Below are positions 23,401 through 37,227 of a DNA stretch of 64,000 bases, piece by piece. Origin of the DNA: Paramacrobiotus metropolitanus (lineage: Eukaryota > Tardigrada > Eutardigrada > Parachela > Macrobiotidae). The stretch's first letter is position 1. Each line of letters begins with the position of its first letter. The position numbers and the translations under genes were made by a program. Location: NCBI RefSeq assembly GCF_019649055.1, contig NW_026570394.1, forward strand, positions 1-64,000, read 5' to 3'. The notes beneath the pieces were generated by a model, which saw only the letters and a program-made list of their open reading frames with translations, had not been told where the DNA came from and made no database searches.

Positions 23401-26400
23401 AAAAATTTCACCGAAAAAGTTATGGAAAACTTGACTTTTCACCGGCATTTTGGATCTCAATAACTACGTGGTGAAACTGCTCAAAGTCTGCTTTTAAGGG
23501 TTATTCGATGCGCTGAGCACGAATCTGAAATCAGTTTGCAAAAAAATTTCACCAGAAAAAGTTACTGTCAGACGTGTCACATTTTCGCCATGTTGTCAGA
23601 ACTCAATAACTACGTGGTGAAACTGCTCCAAAGTCTGCTTTTAAGGGTTATTCGATGCGCTGAGCACGAATTTTAAGTCGGTTTGCAAAAAAATTTCACC
23701 GAAAAAGTTATGGAAAACTTGACTTTTCACCGGCATTTTGGATCTCAATAACTACGTGGTGAAACTGCTCAAAGTCTGCTTTTAAGGGTTATTCGATGCG
23801 CTGAGCACGAATCTGAAATCGGTTTGCAAAAAAATTTCACCAGAAAAAGTTACTGTCAGACGTGTCACATTTTCGCCATGTTGTGAGAACTCAATAACTA
23901 CGTGGTGAAACTGCTCCAAAGTCTGCTTTTAAGGGTTATTCGATGCGCTGAGCACGAATTTTAAGTCAGTTTGCAAAAAAAATTTCACCGAAAAAGTTAT
24001 GGAAAACTTGACTTTTCACCGGCATTTTGGATCTCAATAACTACGTGGTGAAACAGCTCCAAAGTCTGCTTTTAAGGGTTATTCGATGCGCTGAGCACGA
24101 ATCTGAAATCAGTTTGCAAAAAAATTTCACCAGAAAAAGTTACTGTCAGACGTGTCACATTTTCGCCATGTTGTCAGAACTCAATAACTACGTGGTGAAA
24201 CTGCTCCAAAGTCTGCTTTTAAGGGTTATTCGATGCGCTGAGCACGAATTTTAAGTCGGTTTGCAAAAAAAATTTCACCGAAAAAGTTATGGAAAACTTG
24301 ACTTTTCACCGGCATTTTGGATCTCAATAACTACGTGGTGAAACTGCTCCAAAGTCTGCTTTTAAGGGTTATTCGATGCGCTGAGCACGAATCTGAAATT
24401 GGTTTGCAAAAAAATTTCACCAGAAAAAGTTACTGTCAGACGTGTCACATTTTCGCCATGTTGTGAGAACTCAATAACTACGTGGTGAAACTGCTCCAAA
24501 GTCTGCTTTTAAGGGTTATTCGATGCGCTGAGCACGAATTTTAAGTCGGTTTGCAAAAAAATTTCACCGAAAAAGTTATGGAAAACTTGACTTTTCACCG
24601 GCATTTTGGATCTCAATAACTACGTGGTGAAACTGCTCCAAAGTCTGCTTTTAAGGGTTATTCGATGCGCTGAGCACGAATCTGAAATTGGTTTGCAAAA
24701 AAATTTCACCAGAAAAAGTTACTGTCAGACGTGTCACATTTTCGCCATGTTGTCAGAACTCAATAACTACGTGGTGAAACTGCTCCAAAGTCTGCTTTTA
24801 AGGGGTTATTCGATGCGCTGAGCACGAATCTCAAAATCGGTTTGCAAAAAAATTTCACCGAAAAAAAGTTATGGAAAACTTGACTTTTCACCGGCATTTT
24901 GGATCTCAATAACTACGTGGTGAAACTGCTCCAAAGTCTGCTTTTAAGGGGTTATTCGATGCGCTGAGCACGAATCTGAAATCGGTTGCAAAAAAATTTC
25001 ACCAGAAAAAGTTACTGTCAGACGTGTCACATTTTCGCCATGTTGTCAGAACTCAATAACTACGTGGTGAAACTGCTCCAAAGTCTGCTTTTAAGGGTTA
25101 TTCGATGCGCTGAGCACGAATCTGAAATCGGTTTGCAAAAAAAATTTCACCGAAAAAGTTACTGTCAGACGTACATTTTCGCCATGTTTGAGATCTCAAT
25201 AACTACGTGGTGAAACTGCTCCAAAGTCTGCTTTTAAGGGTTATTCGATGCGCTGAGCACGAATCTGAAATCGGTTGCAAAAAAATTTCACCAGAAAAAG
25301 TTACTGTCAGACGTGTCACATTTCGCCATGTTGTGGAACTCAATAACTACGTGGTGAAACTGCTCCAAAGTCTGCTTTTAAGGGTTATTCGATGCGCTGA
25401 GCACGAATTTTAAGTCGGTTTGCAAAAAAATTTCACCGAAAAAGTTATGGAAAACTTGACTTTTCACCGGCATTTTGGATCTCAATAACTACGTGGTGAA
25501 ACTGCTCCAAAGTCTGCTTTTAAGGGTTATTCGATGCGCTGAGCACGAATCTGAAATGGTTTGCAAAAAAAATTTCACCAGAAAAAGTTACTGTCAGACG
25601 TGTCACATTTTCGCCATGTTGTGAGAACTCAATAACTACGTGGTGAAACTGCTCCAAAGTCTGCTTTTAAGGGTTATTCGATGCGCTGAGCACGAATTTT
25701 AAGTCGGTTTGCAAAAAAATTTCACCGAAAAAGTTATGGAAAACTTGACTTTTCACCGGCATTTTGGATCTCAATAACTACGTGGTGAAACTGCTCCAAA
25801 GTCTGCTTTTAAGGGTTATTCGATGCGCTGAGCACGAATCTGAAATCGGTTTGCAAAAAAATTTCACCAGAAAAAGTTACTGTCAGACGTGTCACATTTT
25901 CGCCATGTTGTCAGAACTCAATAACTACGTGGTGAAACTGCTCCAAAGTCTGCTTTTAAGGGTTATTCGATGCGCTGAGCACGAATTTTAAGTCGGTTTG
26001 CAAAAAAATTTCACCGAAAAAGTTATGGAAAACTTGACATTTTCACCGGCATTTTGGATCTCAATAACTACGTGGTGAAACTGCTCCAAAGTCTGCTTTT
26101 AAGGGTTATTCGATGCGCTGAGCACGAATCTGAAATCAGTTTGCAAAAAAATTTCACCAGAAAAAGTTACTGTCAGACGTGTCACATTTTCGCCATGTTG
26201 TGAGAACTCAATAACTACGTGGTGAAACTGCTCCAAAGTCTGCTTTTAAGGGTTATTCGATGCGCTGAGCACGAATTTCAAGTCGGTTTGCAAAAAAATT
26301 TCACCGAAAAAGTTATGGAAAACTTGACTTTCACCGGCATTTTGGATCTCAATAACTACGTGGTGAAACTGCTCCAAAGTCTGCTTTTTAAGGGGTTATT

Positions 26401-29400
26401 CGATGCGCTGAGCACGAATCTGAAATCAGTTTGCAAAAAAAATTTCACCAGAAAAGTTACTGTCAGACGTGTCACATTTTCGCCATGTTGTCAGAACTCA
26501 ATAACTACGTGGTGAAACTGCTCCAAAGTCTGCTTTTAAGGGTTATTCGATGCGCTGAGCACGAATTTTAAGTCGGTTTGCAAAAAAAATTTCACCGAAA
26601 AAAGTTATGGAAAACTTGACTTTTCACCGGCATTTTGGATCTCAATAACTACGTGGTGAAACTGCTAAAAAGTCTGCTTTTAAGGGTTATTCGATGCGCT
26701 GAGCACGAATCTGAAATCAGTTTGCAAAAAAATTTCACCAGAAAAAGTTACTGTCAGACGTGTCACATTTTCGCCATGTTGTGAGAACTCAATAACTACG
26801 TGGTGAAACTGCTCCAAAGTCTGCTTTTAAGGGTTATTCGATGCGCTGAGCACGAATCTGAAATCGGTTTGCAAAAAAATTTCACCAGAAAAAGTTACTG
26901 TCAGACGTGTCACATTTTCGCCATGTTGTGAGAACTCAATAACTACGTGGTGAAACTGCTCCAAAGTCTGCTTTTAAGGGTTATTCGATGCGCTGAGCAC
27001 GAATTTCAAGTCAGTTTGCAAAAAAATTTCACCAGAAAAAGTTATGGAAAACTTGACTTTTCACCGGCATTTTGGATCTCAATAACTACGTGGTGAAACT
27101 GCTCCAAAGTCTGCTTTTAAGGGTTATTCGATGCGCTGAGCACGAATCTGAAATCGGTTTGCAAAAAAATTTCACCGAAAAAGTTACTGTCAGACGTGTC
27201 ACATTTTCGCCATGTTGTCAGAACTCAATAACTACGTGGTGAAACTGCTCCAAAGTCTGCTTTTAAGGGTTATTCGATGCGCTGAGCACGAATTTTAAGT
27301 CGGTTTGCAAAAAAATTTCACCGAAAAAGTTATGGAAAACTTGACTTTTCACCGGCATTTTTGGATCTCAATAACTACGTGGTGAAACTGGCTCCAAAGT
27401 CTGCTTTTAAGGGTTATTCGATGCGCTGAGCACGAATCTGAAATCAGTTTGCAAAAAAATTTCACCAGAAAAAGTTACTGTCAGACGTGTCACATTTTCG
27501 CCATGTTGTGAGAACTCAATAACTACGTGGTGAAACTGCTCCAAAGTCTGCTTTTAAGGGTTATTCGATGCGCTGAGCACGAATTTTAAGTCAGTTTGCA
27601 AAAAAAATTTCACCGAAAAAGTTATGGAAAACTTGACTTTTCACCGGCATTTTTGGATCTCAATAACTACGTGGTGAAACTGCTCAAAGTCTGCTTTTAA
27701 GGGTTATTCGATGCGCTGAGCACGAATCTGAAATTGGTTTGCAAAAAAATTTCACCAGAAAAAGTTACTGTCAGACGTGTCACATTTTCGCCATGTTGTC
27801 AGAACTCAATAACTACGTGGTGAAACTGCTCCAAAGTCTGCTTTTAAGGGTTATTCGATGCGCTGAGCACGAATTTTAAGTCAGTTTGCAAAAAAAATTT
27901 CACCGAAAAAGTTATGGAAAACTTGACTTTTCACCGGCATTTTGGATCTCAATAACTACGTGGTGAAACTGCTCCAAAGTCTGCTTTTAAGGGTTATTCG
28001 ATGCGCTGAGCACGAATCTGAAATCGGTTTGCAAAAAAATTTCACCGAAAAAGTTACTGTCAGACGTGTCACATTTTCGCCATGTTGTCAGAACTCAATA
28101 ACTACGTGGTGAAACTGCTCCAAAGTCTGCTTTTAAGGGTTATTCGATGCGCTGAGCACGAATTTTAAGTCGGTTTGCAAAAAAAATTTCACCGAAAAAA
28201 GTTATGGAAAACTTGACTTTTCACCGGCATTTTGGATCTCAATAACTACGTGGTGAAACTGGCTCCAAAGTCTGCTTTTTAAGGGGTTATTCGATGCGCT
28301 GAGCACGAATCTGAAATCGGTTTGCAAAAAAAATTTCACCAGAAAAAGTTACTGTCAGACGTGTCACATTTTCGCCATGTTGTCAGAACTCAATAACTAC
28401 GTGGTGAAACTGCTCCAAAGTCTGCTTTTAAGGGTTATTCGATGCGCTGAGCACGAATTTTAAGTCGGTTCGCAAAAAAAATTTCACCGAAAAAGTTATG
28501 GAAAACTTGACTTTTCACCGGCATTTTGGATCTCAATAACTACGTGGTGAAACTGCTCCAAAGTCTGCTTTTAAGGGTTATTCGATGCGCTGAGCACAGA
28601 TCTGAGATCGGTTTGCATAAAAAATTTCACCAGAAGAAGTTACTGTCAGACGTGTCACATTTTCGCCATGTTGTCAGATCTCAATAACTACGTGGTGAAA
28701 CTGCTCCAAAGTCTGCTTTTAAGGGTTATTCGATGCGCTGAGCACGAATTTTAAGTCGGTTTGCAAAAAAAATTTCACCGAAAAAAGTTATGGAAAACTT
28801 GACTTTTCACCGGCATTTTGGATCTCAATAACTACGTGGTGAAACTGCTCCAAAGTCTGCTTTTAAGGGTTATTCGATGCGCTGAGCACGAATTTTAAGT
28901 CAGTTTGCAAAAAAATTTCACCGAAAAAGTTATGGAAAACTTGACATGTTTCACCGGCATTTGGATCTCAATAACTACGTGGTGAAACTGCTCCAAAGTC
29001 TGCTTTTAAGGGTTATTCGATGCGCTGAGCACGAATTTTAAGTCGGTTTGCAAAAAAATTTCACCGAAAAAAGTTATGGAAAACTTGACTTTTCACCGGC
29101 ATTTTGGATCTCAATAACTACGTGGTGAAACGGCTCCAAAGTCTGCTTTTAAGGGTTATTCGATGCGCTGAGCACGAATCTGAAATTCGGTTTGCAAAAA
29201 AATTTCACCAGAAAAAGTTACTGTCAGACGTGTCACATTTTCGCCATGTTGTCAGAACTCAATAACTACGTGGTGAAACTGCTCCAAAGTCTGCTTTTAA
29301 GGGTTATTCGATGCGCTGAGCACGAATTTTAAGTCGGTTTGCAAAAAAAATTTCACCGAAAAAAGTTATGGAAAACTTGACATTTTCACCGGCATTTTGG

Positions 29401-32400
29401 ATCTCAATAACTACGTGGTGAAACTGCTCCAAAGTCTGCTTTTAAGGGTTATTCGATGCGCTGAGCACGAATCCTGAAGTCGGTTTGCAAAAAAATTTCA
29501 CCAGAAAAAAGTTACTGTCAGACGTGTCACATTTTCGCCATGTTGTCAGAACTCAATAACTACGTGGTGAAACTGCTCAAAGTCTGCTTTTAAGGGTTAT
29601 TCGATGCGCTGAGCACGAATTTTAAAGTCAGTTTGCAAAAAAATTTCACCGAAAAAGTTATGGAAAACTTGACTTTTCACCGGCATTTTGGATCTCAATA
29701 ACTACGTGGTGAAACTGCTCCAAAGTCTGCTTTTAAGGGTTATTCGATGCGCTGAGCACGAATCTGAAATCGGTTTGCAAAAAAATTTCACCAGAAAAAG
29801 TTACTGTCAGACGTGTCACATTTTCGCCATGTTGTCAGAACTCAATAACTACGTGGTGAAACTGCTCCAAAGTCTGCTTTTAAGGGTTATTCGATGCGCT
29901 GAGCACGAATTTCAAGTCGGTTTGCAAAAAAAATTTCACCGAAAAAGTTATGGAAAACTTGACTTTTCACCGGCATTTTGGATCTCAATAACTACGTGGT
30001 GAAACTGCTCCAAAGTCTGCTTTTAAGGGTTATTCGATGCGCTGAGCACGAATCTGAAATTGGTTTGCAAAAAAATTTCACCAGAAAAAGTTACTGTCAG
30101 ACGTGTCACATTTTCGCCATGTTGTGAGAACTCAATAACTACGTGGTGAAACTGCTCCAAAGTCTGCTTTTAAGGGTTATTCGATGCGCTGAGCACGAAT
30201 TTTAAGTCAGTTTGCAAAAAAAATTTCACCGAAAAAGTTATGGAAAACTTGACTTTTCACCGGCATTTTGGATCTCAATAACTACGTGGTGAAACTGCTC
30301 CAAAGTCTGCTTTTAAGGGTTATTCGATGCGCTGAGTACGAATCTGAAGTCGGTTTGCAAAAAAAATTTCACCGAAAAAGTTATGGAAAACTTGACATTT
30401 TCACCGGCATTTTGGATCTCAATAACTACGTGGTGAAACTGCTCCAAAAGTCTGCTTTTAAGGGTTATTCGATGCGCTGAGCACGAATCTGAGATCGGTT
30501 GCAAAAAAATTTCACCGAAAAGTTATGGAAAACTTGACATTTTCACCGGCATTTTGGATCTCAATAACTACGTGGTGAAACTGGCTCCAAAGTCTGCTTT
30601 TAAGGGGTTATTCGATGCGCTGAGTACGAATCTGAAGTCGGTTTGCAAAAAAATTTCACCAGAAAAAGTTACTGTCAGACGTGTCACATTTTCGCCATGT
30701 TGTCAGAACTCAATAACTACGTGGTGAAACTGCTCCAAAGTCTGCTTTTAAGGGTTATTCGATGCGCTGAGCACGAATTTCAAGTCGGTTGCAAAAAAAT
30801 TTCACCGAAAAAAGTTATGGAAAACTTGACTTTTCACCGGCATTTTGGATCTCAATAACTACGTGGTGAAACTGCTCAAAGTCTGCTTTTAAGGGTTATT
30901 CGATGCGCTGAGCACGAATTTTAAGTCGGTTTGCAAAAAAATTTCACCGAAAAAAGTTATGGAAAACTTGACATTTTCACCGGCATTTTGGATCTCAATA
31001 ACTACGTGGTGAAACTGCTCCAAAGTCTGCTTTTAAGGGTTATTCGATGCGCTGAGCACGAATCTGAAGTCGGTTTGCAAAAAAATTTCACCGAAAAAGT
31101 TACTGTCAGACGTGTCACATTTCGCCATGTTGTGAGATCTCAATAACTACGTGGTGAAACTGCTCCAAAGTCTGCTTTTAAAGGGTTATTCGATGCGCTG
31201 AGCACGAATCTGAAATCGGTTTGCAAAAAAAATTTCACCAGAAAAAGTTACTGTCAGACGTGTCACATTTTCGCCATGTTGTCAGAACTCAATAACTACG
31301 TGGTGAAACTGCTCCAAAGTCTGCTTTTAAGGGTTATTCGATGCGCTGAGCACGAATTTTAAGTCGGTTTGCAAAAAAAATTTCACCGAAAAAGTTATGG
31401 AAAACTTGACTTTTCACCGGCATTTTGGATCTCAATAACTACGTGGTGAAACTGCTCAAAGTCTGCTTTTAAGGGTTATTCGATGCGCTGAGCACGAATC
31501 TGAAATCGGTTTGCAAAAAAATTTCACCAGAAAAAGTTACTGTCAGACGTGTCACATTTTCGCCATGTTGTCAGAACTCAATAACTACGTGGTGAAACTG
31601 CTCCAAAGTCTGCTTTTAAGGGTTATTCGATGCGCTGAGCACGAATTTTAAGTCGGTTTGCAAAAAAATTTCACCGAAAAAAGTTATGGAAAACTTGACT
31701 TTTCACCGGCATTTTGGATCTCAATAACTACGTGGTGAAACTGCTCCAAAGTCTGCTTTTAAGGGTTATTCGATGCGCTGAGCACAGAATCTGAAATCAG
31801 TTTGCAAAAAAAATTTCACCAGAAAAAGTTACTGTCAGACGTGTCACATTTTCGCCATGTTGTCAGAACTCAATAACTACGTGGTGAAACTGCTCCAAAG
31901 TCTGCTTTTAAGGGTTATTCGATGCGCTGAGCACGAATTTCAAGAAATCGGTTGCAAAAAAATTTCACCGAAAAAGTTATGGAAAACTTGACTTTTCACC
32001 GGCATTTTGGATCTCAATAACTACGTGGTGAAACAGCTCCAAAGTCTGCTTTTAAGAGTTATTCGATGCGCTGAGCACGAATCTGAAATCGGTTTGCAAA
32101 AAAATTTCACCAGAAAAGTTACTGTCAGACGTGTCACATTTTCGCCATGTTGTCAGAACTCAATAACTACGTGGTGAAACTGCTCCAAAGTCTGCTTTTA
32201 AGGGTTATTCGATGCGCTGAGCACGAATTTGAAGTCAGTTTGCAAAAAAAATTTCACCGAAAAAAGTTACGGAAAACTTGACTTTTCACCGGCATTTTTG
32301 GATCTCAATAACTACGTGGTGAAACTGCTCCAAAGTCTGCTTTTAAGAGTTATTCGATGCGCTGAGCACGAATCTGAAATCGGTTTGCAAAAAAAATTTC

Positions 32401-33100
32401 ACCAGAAAAAGTTACTGTCAGACGTGTCACATTTTCGCCATGTTGTCAGAACTCAATAACTACGTGGTGAAACTGCTCCAAAGTCTGCTTTTAAGGGTTA
32501 TTCGATGCGCTGAGCACGAATTTTAAGTCGGTTTGCAAAAAAAATTTCACCGAAAAAAGTTATGGAAAACTTGACTTTTCACCGGCATTTTTGGATCTCA
32601 ATAACTACGTGGTGAAACTACTCCAAAGTCTGCTTTTAAGGGTTATTCGATGCGCTGAGCACGAATCTGAAATCGGTTTGCAAAAAAAATTTCACCAGAA
32701 AAAGTTACTGTCAGACGTGTCACATTTTCGCCATGTTGTGAGAACTCAATAACTACGTGGTGAAACTGCTCCAAAGTCTGCTTTTAAGGGTTATTCGATG
32801 CGCTGAGCACGAATTTTAAGTCGGTTTGCAAAAAAAAATTTCACCGAAAAAAGTTATGGAAAACTTGACTTTTCACCGGCATTTTTGGATCTCAATAACT
32901 ACGTGGTGAAACTGCTCCAAAGTCTGCTTTTAAGAGTTATTCGATGCGCTGAGCACGAATCTGAAATCGGTTTGCAAAAAAATTTCACCAGAAAAAGTTA
33001 CTGTCAGACGTGTCACATTTTCGCCATGTTGTGAGAACTCAATAACTACGTGGTGAAACTGCTCCAAAGTCTGCTTTTAAGGGTTATTCGATGCGCTGAG
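20418..33100 (+). repeat. Dimeric higher-order repeat A-B, ~290 bp
   Basis: A and B cassettes alternate almost strictly for about 12.7 kb. For instance B-linked cores start at about 31869, 32159, 32452, 32745 and 33038 (spacings 290-293). The A that follows a B typically starts TTTTAAGTC, so the short variable stretch is also position-specific inside the dimer. Exceptions are few: an extra A near 23.17 kb, three B in a row near 25.05-25.34 kb, and A-A-A near 28.8-29.1 and 30.3-30.6 kb. Confidence 0.85.
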
Positions 33101-36100
33101 CACAATTTAAGTCGGTTTGCAAAAAAATTTCACCGAAAAAAGTTATGGAAAACTTGACTTTCACCGGCATTTTTGGATCTCAATAACTACGTGGTGAAAC
33201 TGCTCCAAAGTCTGCTTTTAAGGGTTATTCGATGCGCTGAGCACGAATTTCAAGTCGGTTGCAAAAAAAATTTCACCGAAAAAGTTATGGAAAACTTGAT
33301 TTTTCACCGGCATTTTGGATCTCAATAACTACGTGGTGAAACTGCTCCAAAGTCTGCTTTTAAGGGTTATTCGATGCGCTGAGCACGAATCTGAAATCGG
33401 TTTGCAAAAAAATTTCACCAGAAAAAGTTACTGTCAGACGTGTCACATTTTCGCCATGTTGTCAGAACTCAATAACTACGTGGTGAAACTGCTCCAAAGT
33501 CTGCTTTTAAGGGTTATTCGATGCGCTGAGCACGAATCTGAGAATCGGTTTGCAAAAAAATTTCACCGAAAAAGTTACTGTCAGACGTGTCACATTTTCG
33601 CCATGTGTCAGATCTCCAATAACTACGTGGTGAAACTGCTCCAAAGTCTGCTTTTAAGGGTTATTCGATGCGCTGAGCACGAATTTCAAGTCGGTTTGCA
33701 AAAAAATTTCACCGAAAAAAGTTATGGAAAACTTGACATTTTCACCGGCATTTTGGATCTCAATAACTACGTGGTGAAACTGCTCCAAAGTCTGCTTTTA
33801 AGGGTTATTCGATGCGCTGAGCACGAATCTGAAATCGGTTGCAAAAAAAATTTCACCAGAAAAAGTTACTGTCAGACGTGTCACATTTTCGCCATGTTGT
33901 CAGAACTCAATAACTACGTGGTGAAACTGCTCCAAAGTCTGCTTTTAAGGGTTATTCGATGCGCTGAGCACGAATCTCTGAAGTCGGTTTGCAAAAAAAT
34001 TTCACCAGAAAAAGTTACTGTCAGACGTGTCACATTTTCGCCATGTTGTCAGAACTCAATAACTACGTGGTGAAACTGCTCCAAAGTCTGCTTTTAAGGG
34101 TTATTCGATGCGCTGAGCACGAATTTCAAGTCGGTTTGCAAAAAAAATTTCGCCGAAAAAAGTTATGGAAAACTTGACATTTTCACCGGCATTTTTGGAT
34201 CTCAATAACTACGTGGTGAAACTGCTCCAAAGTCTGCTTTTAAGGGTTATTCGATGCGCTGAGCACGAATCGTTCAAATCGGTTTGCAAAAAAATTTCAC
34301 CGAAAAAGTTATGGAAAACTTGACTTTCACCGGCATTTTGGATCTCAATAACTACGTGGTGAAACTGCTCCAAAGTCTGCTTTTAAGGGTTATTCGATGC
34401 GCTGAGCACGAATTTTAAATCGGTTTGCAAAAAAAATTTCACCGAAAAAGTTATGGAAAACTTGACTTTCACCGGCATTTTGGATCTCAATAACTACGTG
34501 GTGAAACTGCTCCAAAGTCTGCTTTTAAGGGTTATTCGATGCGCTGAGCACGAATTTTAAAGTCGGTTTGCAAAAAAATTTCACCGAAAAAAGTTATGGA
34601 AAACTTGACTTTTCACCGGCATTTTTGGATCTCAATAACTACGTGGTGAAACTGCTCAAAGTCTGCTTTTAAGGGTTATTCGATGCGCTGAGCACGAATT
34701 TCAAGTCAGTTTGCAAAAAAATTTCACCGAAAAAGTTATGGAAAACTTGACTTTCACCGGCATTTTGGATCTCAATAACTACGTGGTGAAACTGCTCCAA
34801 AGTCTGCTTTTAAGGGTTATTCGATGCGCTGAGCACGAATCTGAAGTCGGTTTGCAAAAAAATTTCACCAGAAAAAGTTACTGTCAGACGTGTCACATTT
34901 TCGCCATGTTGTCAGAACTCAATAACTACGTGGTGAAACTGCTCCAAAGTCTGCTTTTAAGAGTTATTCGATGCGCTGAGCACGAATTTCAAGTCGGTTT
35001 GCAAAAAAAATTTCACCGAAAAAAGTTATGGAAAACTTGACTTTTCACCGGCATTTTTGGATCTCAATAACTACGTGGTGAAACTGCTCCAAAGTCTGCT
35101 TTTAAGGGTTATTCGATGCGCTGAGCACGAATTTTAAGTCGGTTGCAAAAAAAATTTCACCGAAAAAAGTTATGGAAAACTTGACTTTTCACCGGCATTT
35201 TTTGGATCTCAATAACTACGTGGTGAAACTGCTCCAAAGTCTGCTTTTAAGGGTTATTCGATGCGCTGAGCACGAATCTGAAATCGGTTTGCAAAAAAAT
35301 TTCACCGAAAAAGTTACTGTCAGACGTGTCACATTTTCGCCATGTTGTCAGAACTCAATAACTACGTGGTGAAACTGCTCCAAAGTCTGCTTTTAAGGGT
35401 TATTCGATGCGCTGAGCACGAATCTGAAATCGGTTTGCAAAAAAATTTCACCGAAAAAAGTTACTGTCAGACGTGTCACATTTTCGCCATGTTGTCAGAT
35501 CTCAATAACTACGTGGTGAAACTGCTCCAAAGTCTGCTTTTAAGGGTTATTCGATGCGCTGAGCACGAATTTCAGAATCGGTTTGCAAAAAAAATTTCAC
35601 CGAAAAAGTTATGGAAAACTTGACTATTCACCGGCATTTTAGATCTCAATAACTACGTGGTGAAACTGCTCCAAAGTCTGCTTTTAAGGGTTATTCGATG
35701 CGCTGAGCACGAATCTGAAGTCGGTTTGCAAAAAAATTTCACCGAAAAAAGTTATGTCAGACGTGTCACATTTTCGCCATGTTGGATCTCAATAACTACG
35801 TGGTGAAACTGCTCCAAAGTCTGCTTTTAAGGGTTATTCGATGCGCTGAGCACGAATCTGAAGTCGGTTTGCAAAAAATTTCACCAGAAAAAGTTACTGT
35901 CAGACGTGTCACATTTTCGCCATGTTGTCAGAACTCAATAACTACGTGGTGAAACTGCTCCAAAGTCTGCTTTTAAGGGTTATTCGATGCGCTGAGCACG
36001 AATTTCAAGTCGGTTTGCAAAAAAATTTCACCGAAAAAGTTATGGAAAACTTGACTTTTCACCGGCATTTTGGATCTCAATAACTACGTGGTGAAACTGC

Positions 36101-37085
36101 TCCAAAGTCTGCTTTTAAGGGTTATTCGATGCGCTGAGCACGAATTTCAAGTCGGTTTGCAAAAAAATTTCACCAGAAAAAGTTATGGAAAACTTGACTA
36201 TTCACCGGCATTTTAGATCTCAATAACTACGTGGTGAAACTGCTCCAAAGTCTGCTTTTAAGGGTTATTCGATGCGCTGAGCACGAATTTCAAGTCGGTT
36301 TGCAAAAAAATTTCACCGAAAAAAGTTACCGTCAGACGTGTCACATTTTCGCCATGTTGTCAGAACTCAATAACTACGTGGTGAAACTGCTCCAAAGTCT
36401 GCTTTTAAGGGTTATTCGATGCGCTGAGCACGAATTTCAAGTCGGTTTGCAAAAAAATTTCACCGAAAAAAGTTATGGAAAACTTGACTTTTCACCGGCA
36501 TTTTAGATCTCAATAACTACGTGGTGAAACTGCTCCAAAGTCTGCTTTTAAGGGTTATTCGATGCGCTGAGCACGAATCTCAAGTCGGTTTGCAAAAAAA
36601 TTTCACCGAAAAAGTTATGGAAAACTTGACTATTCACCGGCATTTTTAGATCTCAATAACTACGTGGTGAAACTGCTCCAAAGTCTGCTTTTAAGGGTTA
36701 TTCGATGCGCTGAGCACGAATTTCAAGTCGGTTTGCAAAAAAATTTCACCGAAAAAGTTATGGAAAACTTGACTATTCACCGGCATTTTTAGATCTCAAT
36801 AACTACGTGGTGAAACTGCTCCCAAAGTCTGCTTTTAAGGGTTATTCGATGCGCTGAGCACGAATCTGAAATCGGTTTGCAAAAAAATTTCACCAGAAAA
36901 GTTACTGTCAGACGTGTCACATTTTCGCCATGTTGTCAGAACTCAATAACTACGTGGTGAAACTGCTCCAAAGTCTGCTTTTAAGGGTTATTTTCGATGC
37001 GCTGAGCACGAATTTCAAGTCGGTTTGCAAAAAAATTTCACCGAAAAAGTTATGGAAAACTTGACTATTCACCGGCATTTTAGAT

Positions 37086-37227
37086 CTCAATAACTACGTG
37101 GTGAAACTGCTCCAAAGTCTGCTTTTAAGGGTTATTCGATGCGCTGAGCACGAATTTCAAGTCGGTTTGCAAAAAAATTTCACCGAAAAAGTTATGGAAA
37201 ACTTGACTATTCACCGGCATTTTAGAT
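37086..37227 (+). repeat. Representative type A' monomer (142 bp)
   Basis: Derived form of type A in which the cassette reads GACTATTCACC and ends TTTTAGATCTC, creating a BglII site (AGATCT) where type A has GGATCT. Sub-variants end TTTAGGTCTC (before 37371, 38097, 39541 and 40258) or CTTAGATCTC (42.3 and 45.9 kb). I first see A' near 35.63 kb. It is the prevailing A form up to 51.76 kb and returns just left of every LINE copy. Confidence 0.92.

Noticed and set aside
33315-34073. Open frame of 252 codons as a repeat-protein gene
   Set aside because: The frame is the satellite itself. Neighbouring monomers with one-base indels break it repeatedly, it has no distinct start or flank, and the same peptide appears wherever unit lengths happen to be multiples of three.
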